DNA of 45,911 bases from Verrucomicrobia subdivision 6 bacterium (GTDB taxonomy: Bacteria > Verrucomicrobiota > Verrucomicrobiia > Methylacidiphilales > Verrucolacustridaceae): positions 1-45,911 of the forward strand of contig CANEUY010000003.1 in the NCBI GenBank assembly GCA_947442065.1. Direction: 5' to 3'. Positions 8,989 to 18,999 of the stretch are shown one piece after another. A model generated the notes under the pieces. That model made no database searches. It was not told where the DNA came from and was given only the letters and a program-made list of their open reading frames with translations. Position 1 is the first letter of the stretch, and every line of letters begins with the position of its first letter. The position numbers and the translations under genes were made by a program.

Positions 8989-9600
8989 TTAGGAACGCGA
9001 ATACAATTCGACAACCAACTGTTCATTGGCCACCGGATTGAGTTCATCCCGAGTGGGAATCCTGGTGAGGGTTCCCTTGAAATTGTCTTTATTGAGGGTC
9101 AACCAATCCGGAACAGGTCGGATCTGGCTTTTTTCGAGCCCTTTCGTTCCCAGTTGGCGTGATTTTGGATTATCCCGCACCTCAATCACATCGCCAGTCC
9201 GGCAACTATAACTTGGAATCGTCACCTTGCGTCCATTCACAGCAATATGCCCGTGGGAAACCATCTGGCGGGCACCCCGACGGGTCGAAGAAAAGCCAAG
9301 ATGATCCACTACGCTGTCGAGGCGCGTTTCGAGCAGTTGCAGGAGTTTTTCACCTGTCACCCCGCGGCTTTGGACCGCTTTCTGATAATACCGGCGAAAC
9401 TGTTTTTCGAGGATACCATAGCCATATTTCATCTTCTGCTTCTCGCCTACCGCGATGGCAAAATCGGACTGTTTGCGACGCCCCTTGGCACCATGAACGC
9501 CCGGAGGAAAATTACGACGCTCAAGGGCCTTGGAGGGACCGAAGATCGGTTGACCAAAACGGCGGTTAATCTTGTCACGGGATCCTGTATAGCGTGCCAT
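8989..9600 (-). CDS. rpsD: 30S ribosomal protein S4
   Basis: MARYTGSRDKINRRFGQPIFGPSKALERR..S4 domain SRGVTGEKLLQLLETRLDSVVDHLGF. Confidence 0.97.
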   Translation of the reverse strand: MARYTGSRDKINRRFGQPIFGPSKALERRNFPPGVHGAKGRRKQSDFAIAVGEKQKMKYGYGILEKQFRRYYQKAVQSRGVTGEKLLQLLETRLDSVVDHLGFSSTRRGARQMVSHGHIAVNGRKVTIPSYSCRTGDVIEVRDNPKSRQLGTKGLEKSQIRPVPDWLTLNKDNFKGTLTRIPTRDELNPVANEQLVVELYSRS

Positions 9601-9611
9601 AAAACTCCTCC

Positions 9612-10181
9612 TTACACGCGCCGAGCCTTGCGCATGCGGCAACCATTGTGAGGGACTGGGGTCACGTCCCGGATTGTGCTGACTTCGAGGCCAACAGCCT
9701 GCAGGGCCCGTACAGCGGATTCACGGCCCATTCCGGGCCCTTTGACGCGAACTTCGACTTCCTTCAGCCCGTGAGCCATCGCCTGACGGCTCGCATCTTG
9801 GGCAACAACCTGGGCCACATAGGCAGTTGATTTTTTTGAGCCACGGAATCCCATTTTCCCGGCGCTCGACCAGGCAATAACATTCCCTTTGAGATCCGTG
9901 ATCGAAACCACCGTGTTGTTAAAAGTCGCCAGGACATGAGCCACCCCATTCGCAATCTGCTTGGCCCCTTTGATCTTGGGGATCTTGATCTTCGAAGCAT
10001 CCTCCAAACCGTCCAAAGTGAGACTCTCGGGAGCGAGAATAACCTCTTCTTTTTTCGCTCCGTCCTTGCCCCCGGCAGCCGGCTTGGCTCCTTTGGCTTT
10101 CTTGACTTTCGCTGGCTCAGGATTAGCGGCTTTGGCTTTTGATTCTGCCTTCGCTTCGGGTTTTTTTTCGTTTTCGCTCAT
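9612..10181 (-). CDS. rpsK: 30S ribosomal protein S11 with long N-terminal extension
   Basis: Core [63 protein letters not shown] after about 75 Lys/Ala-rich residues. Confidence 0.97.
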   Translation of the reverse strand: MSENEKKPEAKAESKAKAANPEPAKVKKAKGAKPAAGGKDGAKKEEVILAPESLTLDGLEDASKIKIPKIKGAKQIANGVAHVLATFNNTVVSITDLKGNVIAWSSAGKMGFRGSKKSTAYVAQVVAQDASRQAMAHGLKEVEVRVKGPGMGRESAVRALQAVGLEVSTIRDVTPVPHNGCRMRKARRV

Positions 10182-10186
10182 GAGAA

Positions 10187-10582
10187 TTATGTCTTGGCCG
10201 CTTTGGCGTCCTTACTACGGACAACTCCAACGGTCTTCCGGGGGCCCTTCCGGGTCCGGGCATTGGTCGAAGTCCGTTGTCCACGGACGGGGAGTCCCTT
10301 GCGATGACGAATTCCCCGATAGCAATTCACCGTCTGAAGGCGCTTGAGATTCTGTTGAATTTCGCGGCGCAAATCCCCTTCGATCAGAAAGCGATTCCTC
10401 TGGATGACACCGATAATGCGGTTGATCTGCTGGTCGGTCAGGTCCTTTGCACGAAGATCAGATGGAATTTCCGCTTCCTCGATCACCTGCCGGGCCCGGG
10501 TTGGCCCAAGTCCGTAAACGTAACGAAGGCTGAACTCTGCCCTTTTTTCTCCCGGAATATCGACACCTAAAACACGTGGCAT
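10187..10582 (-). CDS. rpsM: 30S ribosomal protein S13
   Basis: [58 protein letters not shown]. Confidence 0.98.
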   Translation of the reverse strand: MPRVLGVDIPGEKRAEFSLRYVYGLGPTRARQVIEEAEIPSDLRAKDLTDQQINRIIGVIQRNRFLIEGDLRREIQQNLKRLQTVNCYRGIRHRKGLPVRGQRTSTNARTRKGPRKTVGVVRSKDAKAAKT

Positions 10583-10589
10583 GTTGAAT

Positions 10590-10706
10590 TTATCCCTGGC
10601 GCTGCTTTAAGCGCGGATTTTTTTTGTTGATGATGTAGATACGACCTCTCCGGCGAACAACTTGGCAGTCGCTGGTCCGGCGTTTGATGGAAGCACGTAC
10701 TTTCAT
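10590..10706 (-). CDS. rpmJ: 50S ribosomal protein L36 (not in the supplied ORF track)
   Basis: Translated by eye: [38 protein letters not shown]. Confidence 0.95.
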   Translation of the reverse strand: MKVRASIKRRTSDCQVVRRRGRIYIINKKNPRLKQRQG

Positions 10707-10823
10707 AAAATAAGCAGTCAAAAATCCTATCGAAGAAGACCTAGCTTGGCAAGGCCCTTTCTCTCAAAGATATCTGACCCATCACAAAGCATGACCCCCT
10801 GCTCCGATCCGAATGAAAGAAGA

Positions 10824-11597
10824 TTATCCATGGGAAGAATCTGCCCCGGAGCGGGTTAAAACCTCCGCCTCGCCCTCGGTAATCAGAATCACATGTTCAA
10901 AATGAGCCGAATCCCTGCGGTCGGCGGTAACGGCTGTCCATCCGTCTTTTAGGATCCTGACTTCCGGCGTTCCCTCATTCACCATGGGCTCGATTGCCAA
11001 AGTCATTCCGGGCTTAAGAATGGGCCCCGTACCCGCTTTTCCAAAATTGGGAATCTGAGGTTCTTCGTGAAGTTTTCGGCCAACCCCATGCCCCACAAAC
11101 TCCTTCACGACACTGTAACCGGCCTCTTTCACGGTTTTTTCGATCGCATGACAAATATCCCCGAGGCGACCACCCCCTTTGGCGGCCTGGATTCCCGCCA
11201 TCAAGGATGCTTCGGTGCGTTCCAAAAGTTTTTGACGACCGGGGGTAATGGCTCCCAATCCCACCGTAATCGCGGTATCTCCCACCCATCCATCCAAAAC
11301 AATCCCCACATCCAGTTTAACAACATCCCCGTAGGACAGTTTCCGCCCTCCCCCGATTCCATGCACAACCTCCTCATTGACGGAAATACAAAGTTGCCCT
11401 GGAAATTTTCGGTACCCAAAAAAAGCGCTCCGCGCCCCTTCCCTCGCCATGATTTCCCCGGCCCATTGATCGACTTCTTTTGTTGTTCTTCCCGGCTCAA
11501 GACGAGTCGCCAGTTCTTCGAGAACTTTCCTCGCCAAACGGCAACTCGCGCGCATCCCGGCAATGCCGGCGGCATCCTTAATGGGAATGGTTGGCAT
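10824..11597 (-). CDS. map: Methionine aminopeptidase type I
   Basis: MPTIPIKDAAGIAGMRASCRLA..SVNEEVVHGI, VKLDVGIVLDGWVGDTAIT, GHGVGRKLHEEPQIPNFG; ORF-track start is upstream of the likely ATG. Confidence 0.95.
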   Translation of the reverse strand: MPTIPIKDAAGIAGMRASCRLARKVLEELATRLEPGRTTKEVDQWAGEIMAREGARSAFFGYRKFPGQLCISVNEEVVHGIGGGRKLSYGDVVKLDVGIVLDGWVGDTAITVGLGAITPGRQKLLERTEASLMAGIQAAKGGGRLGDICHAIEKTVKEAGYSVVKEFVGHGVGRKLHEEPQIPNFGKAGTGPILKPGMTLAIEPMVNEGTPEVRILKDGWTAVTADRRDSAHFEHVILITEGEAEVLTRSGADSSHG

Positions 11598-11632
11598 AGC
11601 CCTTCGGCAAAAATCCAAAAAACAAAAAAGCC

Positions 11633-13126
11633 TTACCGAAGCGAGAGAACGATCCCGCCCAGGGCAATGATCGCGATGATCACAAGCAACCAAGCAATCT
11701 GACGCTCAGAAATGGCATTCGAGGTGGAAACCGCACCGCTCGTGCTCCGACCTTTGATGCGACCTTTCTTCAAAAAGCCGTCATAATGCCGCTGGAGAAG
11801 ATAGGTTTCCGCCTGCCTCATGGTGTCGAGCATGACACCCACGATGATCAACAAACCGGTCCCACCAAAAAACTGAGCCGTGATGCTGGGAACACCAAGA
11901 AAGTTTTGCACCAACATCGGGAGAACCGCCAGGGCCGTGAGAAATATGGCTCCGGCAAAAGTCAACCGTGTCATCGCATAATCCAAAAATTGGGCGGTCG
12001 TTTCACCGGGACGGACTCCGGGGATGAAGCCCCCGTGGCGCTTCATGTCGTCGGCGATCTGGATGGGATTAAAGACCATCGCCACCCAAAAATAGGAAAA
12101 GAAGAAGATCATTCCCGCATACAAAACGTAGTGGAGGGTTCCGGTAGCGAGGGCCGCCGAAATCCGGTTCGCAGTGGGAGATCCCGGAAAAAGAAATCCC
12201 AGGATGCTGGCGGGGAAAAGCAGGATGGCATTGGCAAAGATGATCGGCATCACCCCTGCGTAATTGACCTTAAGAGGAAGGAACGAAGTCTGCCCCCCAT
12301 AAACACGGTTCCCTCGGACCTGCTTGGCATACTGCACGCTGACCTTCCGCAATGCCTGAGTCAGCGCAATCGTCGAAGCGATCACAATGAAAAGAAATGC
12401 CAGCAATAAAAAGAGAATGAATGGACTGATCGGCTCTTTCCCGCTACCCGCCGGAGGAACAAAAACCTGCCACCCGGCCACCAGAGCCGCAGGGAGACGG
12501 GCAACAATGCCAATCGTGATGACCAGGGAGATACCATTGCCGATCCCCTTCTCGGTCACCTGTTCACCAATCCACATCAAAAGCATGGTTCCCGCCGTTA
12601 AGGTGATAACCGTGATGATCCGGAAAGCCAGCCCAGGTTCCGGAACAAGTGGCCCAAGGCGTTGAATCACCTGGTCGATCCCTGAAAAAATCGGGATTCT
12701 GGAAGGATTCTCAAAACTCACTGCCAAGAGATACCCCTGAACAACGCAAAGAACCAGAGTCCCAAGGCGTGTGTACTGGGTGATCTTCTGGCGTCCCCCT
12801 TCCTCCCTTACCATTTTCCCCAACGAAGGTATCACCCCCGTGGCTAACTGCATGACAATGCTGGCACTGATGTACGGCATGATCGTGAGCGAAAAGATTG
12901 CGCAGTTTTCGAGAGCTCCTCCGCTAAAGAGGTTGAAGAGCCCAATCACACTCCCCTGATCCTGTTGATCCACGACTTGGCGGAAAAACTCCCCCAGAAC
13001 CAGCGGGTTGATCCCAGGGCAAGGGATGGATGCCCCGATTCGGACAACCACAATCAGGGCAAGTGTGAAAATGATCCTCTGACGTAACTCAGGAATCTTG
13101 AAACAATTCAGGAGGGCGTGGAGCAT
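11633..13126 (-). CDS. secY: Protein translocase subunit SecY
   Basis: Multi-TM SecY protein, ELRQRIIFTLALIVVVRIGASIPCPGIN..LLMWIGEQVTEKGIGNGISLVI..GGFIPGVRPGETTAQFLD. Confidence 0.97.
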   Translation of the reverse strand: MLHALLNCFKIPELRQRIIFTLALIVVVRIGASIPCPGINPLVLGEFFRQVVDQQDQGSVIGLFNLFSGGALENCAIFSLTIMPYISASIVMQLATGVIPSLGKMVREEGGRQKITQYTRLGTLVLCVVQGYLLAVSFENPSRIPIFSGIDQVIQRLGPLVPEPGLAFRIITVITLTAGTMLLMWIGEQVTEKGIGNGISLVITIGIVARLPAALVAGWQVFVPPAGSGKEPISPFILFLLLAFLFIVIASTIALTQALRKVSVQYAKQVRGNRVYGGQTSFLPLKVNYAGVMPIIFANAILLFPASILGFLFPGSPTANRISAALATGTLHYVLYAGMIFFFSYFWVAMVFNPIQIADDMKRHGGFIPGVRPGETTAQFLDYAMTRLTFAGAIFLTALAVLPMLVQNFLGVPSITAQFFGGTGLLIIVGVMLDTMRQAETYLLQRHYDGFLKKGRIKGRSTSGAVSTSNAISERQIAWLLVIIAIIALGGIVLSLR

Positions 13127-13149
13127 GGCCCGTCAGTGACCCTTGGGGC

Positions 13150-13596
13150 CTATTTTTTCAGGAGGGTGATTTTGGCACCCGCCGCTTCGAGGGCGGATTT
13201 GGCCGATTCACTGGCCGCATGCACCTCAAGCACAAGATTTTTTGGTTTTAATTTTCCGCCACCGAGGATTTTGACCCCTTCCCATTCGCCCTTGACCAAA
13301 CCACATTGGCGAAGGCTGGATTCATCCACTTTCGATCCGTCGGAAAACAAATCCAAGCTGCTCAAATTAACAGGAGCAAAACGATGGGTAAAAACGGCAT
13401 TATTAAAGCCCCGTTTTGGAATTCGGCGGATAAGAGGCATCTGACCACCTTCGAATCCAAGGCGAAGACTTCCACCCGAACGGGCTTTTTGTCCCTTGTG
13501 CCCCTTCCCGGAGGTCTTCCCCTTGCCTGAGCTTTCTCCGCAACCCAGCCGTTTCCTGCGATGTCTTGCCCCAGGGCGTGGAATCGTTGTGCTCAT
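13150..13596 (-). CDS. rplO: 50S ribosomal protein L15
   Basis: [36 protein letters not shown]. Confidence 0.97.
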   Translation of the reverse strand: MSTTIPRPGARHRRKRLGCGESSGKGKTSGKGHKGQKARSGGSLRLGFEGGQMPLIRRIPKRGFNNAVFTHRFAPVNLSSLDLFSDGSKVDESSLRQCGLVKGEWEGVKILGGGKLKPKNLVLEVHAASESAKSALEAAGAKITLLKK

Positions 13597-14225
13597 GAAG
13601 CTACCTCACTCCCCGTTGTTTTCGGGGTCCGTTTTTTACCACGAAGCTCAAGAATCTGGGTCCGGGTCCGGAGCTTGGAAAGAGCATCCACCGTGGCTTT
13701 CACCACATTGGCGGCATTGCTCGAACCCATCGACTTGGCCAAAACATCCTTCACTCCAGCGGCCTCAAGAACCGAACGAACTCCACCCCCGGCAATCAAA
13801 CCTGTTCCGAGGGAGGCAGGACGGAGCAAAACACGCCCTCCACCAAATGCGCCGTTCACTTCATGAGGAAGAGTGCTCGGTCCGATATTGTAGGTGTAGA
13901 GATTCTTTTTGGCGTTTTCCGTTCCCTTGCGGATGGCTTCTGCCACTTCCCTTGCCTTACCGAAACCGACGCCCACTTTCCCTTTTTTGTCACCTACTAC
14001 CAAAAGGGCGCTAAAGCTAAAGCGACGGCCACCCTTCACCACCTTGGCGCAACGATTCACGAACACGACTTTCTCAAACATGTCGGAGGGAGTCCGCGTG
14101 CGCTCACGACGATTGGTCGTGGGCTCTGACTTCGGAATAAATTCCGAGGTCTTGGAAAAGGCCTTCTCCGGAATCGCCTCGGGTTCGACAGCGACCTCTT
14201 TATCTGGGTTAGGAACAACGCTCAT
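13593..14225 (-). CDS. rpsE: 30S ribosomal protein S5
   Basis: [46 protein letters not shown]. Confidence 0.97.
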   Translation of the reverse strand: MSVVPNPDKEVAVEPEAIPEKAFSKTSEFIPKSEPTTNRRERTRTPSDMFEKVVFVNRCAKVVKGGRRFSFSALLVVGDKKGKVGVGFGKAREVAEAIRKGTENAKKNLYTYNIGPSTLPHEVNGAFGGGRVLLRPASLGTGLIAGGGVRSVLEAAGVKDVLAKSMGSSNAANVVKATVDALSKLRTRTQILELRGKKRTPKTTGSEVAS

Positions 14226-14238
14226 GCCATTTACCTCT

Positions 14239-14604
14239 TTAGAATTTCAAGCCAGCCTGCCGAGCCGCCTCGGCAAAAGCCTTCACTTTTCCGTGATAGA
14301 GAAATCCACCCCGATCGAAGACCACGGCGGAGATTCCTTTTTTCGAAGCCCGTTCAGCCACCGTCTGCCCCATTTTGGCAGCACCGGCCACGTTGGCTTT
14401 GATCCCTTTTTTGAGATTTTCTTCCAAAGTCGAAACAGCTGCCAGGGTCTTTCCCGCCACATCATCGATGACCTGGGCATAAATATTTTTGCCGCTAAAG
14501 GAAACACAAAGGCGGGGTTTTGCGGCATCACCGCGCAGACGGAGACGAATCCGCTTATGAATCCGCACCCGTCGTTCACGGCGTAATTTGGATGGATTAG
14601 GCAT
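14239..14604 (-). CDS. rplR: 50S ribosomal protein L18
   Basis: [43 protein letters not shown]. Confidence 0.97.
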   Translation of the reverse strand: MPNPSKLRRERRVRIHKRIRLRLRGDAAKPRLCVSFSGKNIYAQVIDDVAGKTLAAVSTLEENLKKGIKANVAGAAKMGQTVAERASKKGISAVVFDRGGFLYHGKVKAFAEAARQAGLKF

Positions 14605-14613
14605 AAATTTTGA

Positions 14614-15162
14614 TTAGGCCGACTTGCTCTGAGCAGTCTTGCCTTCCTTCCGGCGGATATTCTCGCCCGCGTAACGTACGCCCTTGCCCTTATAGGGTTC
14701 GGGAGGGGCGTATCCGCGGATGTCGGCACAGACCGCACCGACCAACTGTTTGTCCGATCCTTCTACCGTCAACCGGGTATTGTCCGTGACTGTCACTTTG
14801 ATTTCAGCCGGAACCGGATATTCGATCGGATGCGATTTTCCAAGATTCAGGACCAGCTTTTTCCCTTGGAGGTTCGCCTTGAAACCAACGCCGTGAATTT
14901 CGAGATTTTTTGTGTAACCGACACTCACGCCCTGGACCACATTCTGGACCAGGCTGCGGGCCAGCCCATGCATTGAACGGGCGGAACGATCTTCCCCATC
15001 CCGGGTCAGAACAATTTTTCCGCCATCAATTTTGGCGGAGATCTTCGGCGGAAGGTCGAGACCCAGCTTCCCCTTCGGGCCTTCAGCCTTGAGATGCCTG
15101 CCATCCAAAGCCACCTTAACGTTGGCCGGGACAGGAACGGGATTATTGCCTACGCGCGACAT
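14614..15162 (-). CDS. rplF: 50S ribosomal protein L6
   Basis: MSRVGNNPVPVPANVKV..EGPKGKL..GYAPPEPYKGKGVRYAGE. Confidence 0.97.
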   Translation of the reverse strand: MSRVGNNPVPVPANVKVALDGRHLKAEGPKGKLGLDLPPKISAKIDGGKIVLTRDGEDRSARSMHGLARSLVQNVVQGVSVGYTKNLEIHGVGFKANLQGKKLVLNLGKSHPIEYPVPAEIKVTVTDNTRLTVEGSDKQLVGAVCADIRGYAPPEPYKGKGVRYAGENIRRKEGKTAQSKSA

Positions 15163-15164
15163 GA

Positions 15165-15563
15165 TTACCAGACCACGAGGAGAAGTTCCCCGCCCACATT
15201 TTGTTTTTTTGCATCTTCACCCGAAATGACCCCGCGCGGGGTCGAAAGAATGGAAACTCCGAGTCCCCCAAGATATTTGGGAATTTCATTTGCTCCCACA
15301 TAACGCCGAAGGCCGGGCTTGGAGAGACGCCGGATACAGGTGATGGCTTTGCCCGTACGCGCATTCCCGGTCTTCATGGAAATGTGAAAATCAGTATGTT
15401 TCCCGTCTTTTTTAAGCTCGAAATCCTCAATAAAACCTTCCTTCTTGAGGATCGCCAGCACACTTCCCCGCATTTTGGAATGCTTCGCTTTGACCGTTTT
15501 GATTCCGGCCGTGGATGCGTTCCGGATCTGGGTGAGAAAATCAGCAAGTGGATCGGTAACCAT
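15165..15563 (-). CDS. rpsH: 30S ribosomal protein S8
   Basis: MVTDPLADFLTQIRNAS..STPRGVISGEDAKKQNVGGELL. Confidence 0.97.
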   Translation of the reverse strand: MVTDPLADFLTQIRNASTAGIKTVKAKHSKMRGSVLAILKKEGFIEDFELKKDGKHTDFHISMKTGNARTGKAITCIRRLSKPGLRRYVGANEIPKYLGGLGVSILSTPRGVISGEDAKKQNVGGELLLVVW

Positions 15564-15568
15564 AAAAC

Positions 15569-15754
15569 TTACCAGCTCGCTTTCGTGACACCGGGAATTT
15601 CACCACGGAGAGCCATTTCGCGGAACTGAATACGACTCACTCCGAAACGCCGGATATAGCTACGCCGACGCCCTGTGATCGAGCACCGGTTATATTTCCG
15701 GGTCGAAAACTTCGGGGTTTTTTTCTGTTTAAGCCGCCAGCACTTCTTGGCCAT
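15569..15754 (-). CDS. rpsN: 30S ribosomal protein S14, short form without Zn ligand set
   Basis: [61 protein letters not shown]. Confidence 0.95.
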   Translation of the reverse strand: MAKKCWRLKQKKTPKFSTRKYNRCSITGRRRSYIRRFGVSRIQFREMALRGEIPGVTKASW

Positions 15755-16337
15755 GAGTATTCTCCTTGTTGCCGGTCTTGGCGGCATCCTGGGTTCGGAC
15801 GATGAAAGGCATGCCCATCAGCAAAAGCATTTCACGGGTTTCTTCCCTGTCTTTTCCTGACGTGACGAAAGTCACATCAAAACCCAAATTTCGCTTCACA
15901 CGATCAATTTCGATTTCGGGAAAAATGGAATGATCCTTCACACCCAAGGTGTACCCGCCGCGACCGTCAAACCCGCCATTCGGGATACCGCGAAAATCGC
16001 GAATTCTGGGAAGGGCCGCACGGATAAAGCGGAGAAGAAAATCATACATAATTTTTCCGCGCAGAGTCACCTTGCAGCCGATTTCCTGATTCAATCGCAA
16101 ATTGAAATTGGAAATGCTCTTTTTGGATCGTGTTTTGATCGGCTTCTGGCCTGTGATCGCGGTCAAGTCGTGGACAGCATCCTCCAGGGCCACCTTGATG
16201 TCGGTCACCGAACCGACTGAACAGTTTAGAACGATTTTCTCGAGCTTGGGAACCTGATGCCCATTTGTGTAGGCACGGCTCTTCATCATCGCCGGAACGA
16301 CGTGCTTCAAGTAGTGAACTTTGAGATCGTTTTCCAT
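15729..16337 (-). CDS. rplE: 50S ribosomal protein L5
   Basis: [47 protein letters not shown]-terminus runs 26 nt into rpsN. Confidence 0.97.
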   Translation of the reverse strand: MENDLKVHYLKHVVPAMMKSRAYTNGHQVPKLEKIVLNCSVGSVTDIKVALEDAVHDLTAITGQKPIKTRSKKSISNFNLRLNQEIGCKVTLRGKIMYDFLLRFIRAALPRIRDFRGIPNGGFDGRGGYTLGVKDHSIFPEIEIDRVKRNLGFDVTFVTSGKDREETREMLLLMGMPFIVRTQDAAKTGNKENTHGQEVLAA

Positions 16338-16340
16338 AAC

Positions 16341-16637
16341 TTACTTCTTCCCTTTGGCTTCCTTGGTCTTGGCCTTGGATTTCTTCTCCGTGCGAGAAGA
16401 TTTCGGACGGTTGACCAGGCGAAGATTCGAAATATGGATCGTTCCCTCCCGTTCCATGACTCCGCCCTTGGGATTGTCCTGTGTGGGGCGGATATGACGT
16501 TTAATCATATTCACTCCTTCAATCAAAGCCCGTGAGGAATCAGTCTTAATCTCAAGGACCTTCCCTTTACGGCCCTTCTGCGAACCGCTGATAACCTCTA
16601 CCTCGTCCCCTTTATGCACATGGAATCGGAATGTCAT
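16341..16637 (-). CDS. rplX: 50S ribosomal protein L24
   Basis: KGDEVEVISGSQKGRKGKVLEI..EGVNMIKRHIRP. Confidence 0.95.
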   Translation of the reverse strand: MTFRFHVHKGDEVEVISGSQKGRKGKVLEIKTDSSRALIEGVNMIKRHIRPTQDNPKGGVMEREGTIHISNLRLVNRPKSSRTEKKSKAKTKEAKGKK

Positions 16638-16644
16638 AAAAACC

Positions 16645-17010
16645 TCAGAGCACCTCCGGCGCCAACGAAACAATTTTCATGAAGTTCTTTTCCCGGAGTT
16701 CGCGGGCGACAGGTCCGAAAATACGTGTACCACGCGGATTAGAGTCCTTGTCGATGATCACGGCAGCATTACTGTCAAAACGGAGATAAGACCCGTCATT
16801 GCGGCGAATGGGGAACTTGGTCCGCACAATGACCGCACGCACCACTTCACTCTTTTTCACGGTACCATCGGGAGCGGCTTCCTTCACGTTGGCCGTGACG
16901 ATGTCGCCAATCTTTGCGATCAGGGTTTTGCGGCCAATCACACCGATCATCGTCGCTTTCCGGGCGCCGGTGTTGTCTGCGATGTTTAACCAGGAACGGA
17001 TCTGGATCAT
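16645..17010 (-). CDS. rplN: 50S ribosomal protein L14
   Basis: [43 protein letters not shown]. Confidence 0.97.
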   Translation of the reverse strand: MIQIRSWLNIADNTGARKATMIGVIGRKTLIAKIGDIVTANVKEAAPDGTVKKSEVVRAVIVRTKFPIRRNDGSYLRFDSNAAVIIDKDSNPRGTRIFGPVARELREKNFMKIVSLAPEVL

Positions 17011-17297
17011 GACACAACCTCCAACGGTGCTTCGGCCTGCTTCACCACTTCCACAAGCTTCCAGCGCTTGAGCCGGCTGAGGGGACGACATTCAATAATC
17101 CGAACCGTGTCGCCTTCTTTAGCCTTCTTTTCCTCATCGTGGGCGTAAAACTTCTTCTGGAGACGGACAATCTTTTTGTATTTCGGGTGAGGCATGCGGC
17201 GTTCCACGCGGACCACGATGGTCTTCTCCATACGAGCGGAGATCACTTCACCGATTCTTTCCTTAAGGACGCTTTTGGATTCGGGTGTTACGCTCAT
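17007..17297 (-). CDS. rpsQ: 30S ribosomal protein S17
   Basis: [53 protein letters not shown]. Confidence 0.96.
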   Translation of the reverse strand: MSVTPESKSVLKERIGEVISARMEKTIVVRVERRMPHPKYKKIVRLQKKFYAHDEEKKAKEGDTVRIIECRPLSRLKRWKLVEVVKQAEAPLEVVS

Positions 17298-17503
17298 TTT
17301 TTGCCTTTCGTGCCAGCGATCCTGGATTCAGACCGTGCAGTCTCAATCCGTGCGATTGTTTTGCGGATCTCGCGAAGACGGGTGGGTTTCTCAACCTGTC
17401 CGACCTGCTGCTGAATGCGCAGCTGGAACCGTTCACGACGGAGTTCCTCCGCCTTGCGGTCCAACTCGGCGGGTTTCAATCCGCGAAATTCTTCAATCTT
17501 CAA
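17294..17503 (-). CDS. rpmC: 50S ribosomal protein L29, TTG start
   Basis: (M)[58 protein letters not shown] overlap with the rplP stop. Confidence 0.93.
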   Translation of the reverse strand: MKIEEFRGLKPAELDRKAEELRRERFQLRIQQQVGQVEKPTRLREIRKTIARIETARSESRIAGTKGKK

Positions 17504-17925
17504 AATACTAGCTTCCTTTCTCGGGTAATGAAACGAGTGGCCATCGGCAATTTGCTGGCGGCCAGTCGGAAACACTCCTTTGCATCAACTTCCAAAAGGC
17601 CGTCGAGCTCAAAAAGGATAGTCCCTGGTTTGATAACTGCCACCCAAAACTCAGGCTGCCCCTTCCCCTTCCCCATTCGCGTTTCAGGGGGACGGGCGGT
17701 GACCGACTTGTCCGGGAAGATCCGAATCCAGAGCTTCCCTTTTCGGTTCATGTTCCGGGTCAAAGCGACGCGGGCGGCTTCAATTTGAATATTGGTCAGC
17801 CAGCATCGTTCAAGGGACTGCAACCCGAAAGACCCGAAGGCCAGAGTAATACAACGGGTCGCAAAACCTTTGCGACTACCCCGCTGCGTCTTGCGGAATT
17901 TGACTCGTTTTGGAACAAGGGCCAT
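17500..17925 (-). CDS. rplP: 50S ribosomal protein L16
   Basis: [61 protein letters not shown]. Confidence 0.97.
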   Translation of the reverse strand: MALVPKRVKFRKTQRGSRKGFATRCITLAFGSFGLQSLERCWLTNIQIEAARVALTRNMNRKGKLWIRIFPDKSVTARPPETRMGKGKGQPEFWVAVIKPGTILFELDGLLEVDAKECFRLAASKLPMATRFITRERKLVF

Positions 17926-17943
17926 AGAATAAAAACCGGCTCT

Positions 17944-18576
17944 TTAAGCCGACTCCTCCGGTAAACAAATCCAAACTTTTACACCAATCTTGCCTGCAAC
18001 GGTATGGGCTTCGGCAAATCCATAATCAATGTTGGCCCGGAGTGTATGTAGAGGAACCTTCCCCTCGTGATATTGCTCGGTCCTGGCAATTTCACCACCT
18101 CCCAAGCGACCTCCCACACGGACTTTAACGCCAGCGGCGCCAAAATCCAGGGTGGTCTGAAGTGCCTTTTTCATCGCCCTGCGGAAGGAAACGCGCCGTT
18201 CCAACTGAAGAGCAATGTTTTCAGCCACCAACTGGGCATCCAATTCAGGGTTCTTGATCTCTTTAACATCAATCAGCAATTCCCGATTCGGGGTCAAAGC
18301 CTGGGTATCTTCCCGCAACTTATCCAGCTCACTGGCTTTTCTGCCGATTACCAGTCCAGGTCGCGCAGTATGCAGGGTCACACGGACACGATTCGAGGCC
18401 CGCTCAATAACAACCTTTGAAATAGCGGCACTCTCCAGACGCTTCTTAATAAAATTCCTGATCTGAAAATCCTCGTGAAGGAAGATCGGAAAATTCTTCT
18501 TGTTGGCATACCAGACGGAACTCCAGTTCCTCCGGACGGGAAGCCGAAAACCTATTGGATGAGTCTTTTGTCCCAT
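17944..18576 (-). CDS. rpsC: 30S ribosomal protein S3
   Basis: [62 protein letters not shown]. Confidence 0.97.
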   Translation of the reverse strand: MGQKTHPIGFRLPVRRNWSSVWYANKKNFPIFLHEDFQIRNFIKKRLESAAISKVVIERASNRVRVTLHTARPGLVIGRKASELDKLREDTQALTPNRELLIDVKEIKNPELDAQLVAENIALQLERRVSFRRAMKKALQTTLDFGAAGVKVRVGGRLGGGEIARTEQYHEGKVPLHTLRANIDYGFAEAHTVAGKIGVKVWICLPEESA

Positions 18577-18582
18577 AACTTT

Positions 18583-18999
18583 CTATGCCTTCGACGCGGC
18601 CTTGGCCTTCGTCCCTTTCTTTTCCTTTTTCACCGGGTTTAATTCTTCCTCCGACATCTCTTTCAGGGTGATGCGGATATGGCTGGTCCGTTTCCGGATC
18701 GGCCCCGCACTGCCGCGCGCCTTGGGTTGAAAACGATGGAAAGTGGAGCCTTCCCCAACCATAACCTCGTGCACCAAGAGTTTGTCGGCAGGAATCGAAT
18801 GATTGTTCTCCCCGTTAGCAATGGCCGAACGCAAAGTTTGAAGCAACAACCTTGCCGATTTTTGCGGGGCAAAGCTGAGACGGGCATCGGCCTCCTTCAC
18901 GGACAAGCCACGCATCGCCCGGGCGATATCACGGATTTTAAAGGCCGACATGCGGGCGTATTTCATTTCAGCACGAGCGGTACGGATTTCGTTTTTCAT
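18583..18999 (-). CDS. rplV: 50S ribosomal protein L22
   Basis: KYARMSAFKIRDIARAMRGLSVKEADARLSFAPQKSARLLLQTLRSAIANGENNH..RFQPKARGSAGPIRKRTSHIRITL. Confidence 0.96.
   Translation of the reverse strand: MKNEIRTARAEMKYARMSAFKIRDIARAMRGLSVKEADARLSFAPQKSARLLLQTLRSAIANGENNHSIPADKLLVHEVMVGEGSTFHRFQPKARGSAGPIRKRTSHIRITLKEMSEEELNPVKKEKKGTKAKAASKA

Noticed and set aside
8956-8990. Plus-strand rho-independent terminator (hairpin followed by T6)
   Set aside because: No plus-strand gene to terminate here, and the stem pairs better in minus-strand RNA; kept only as a minus-strand structure.
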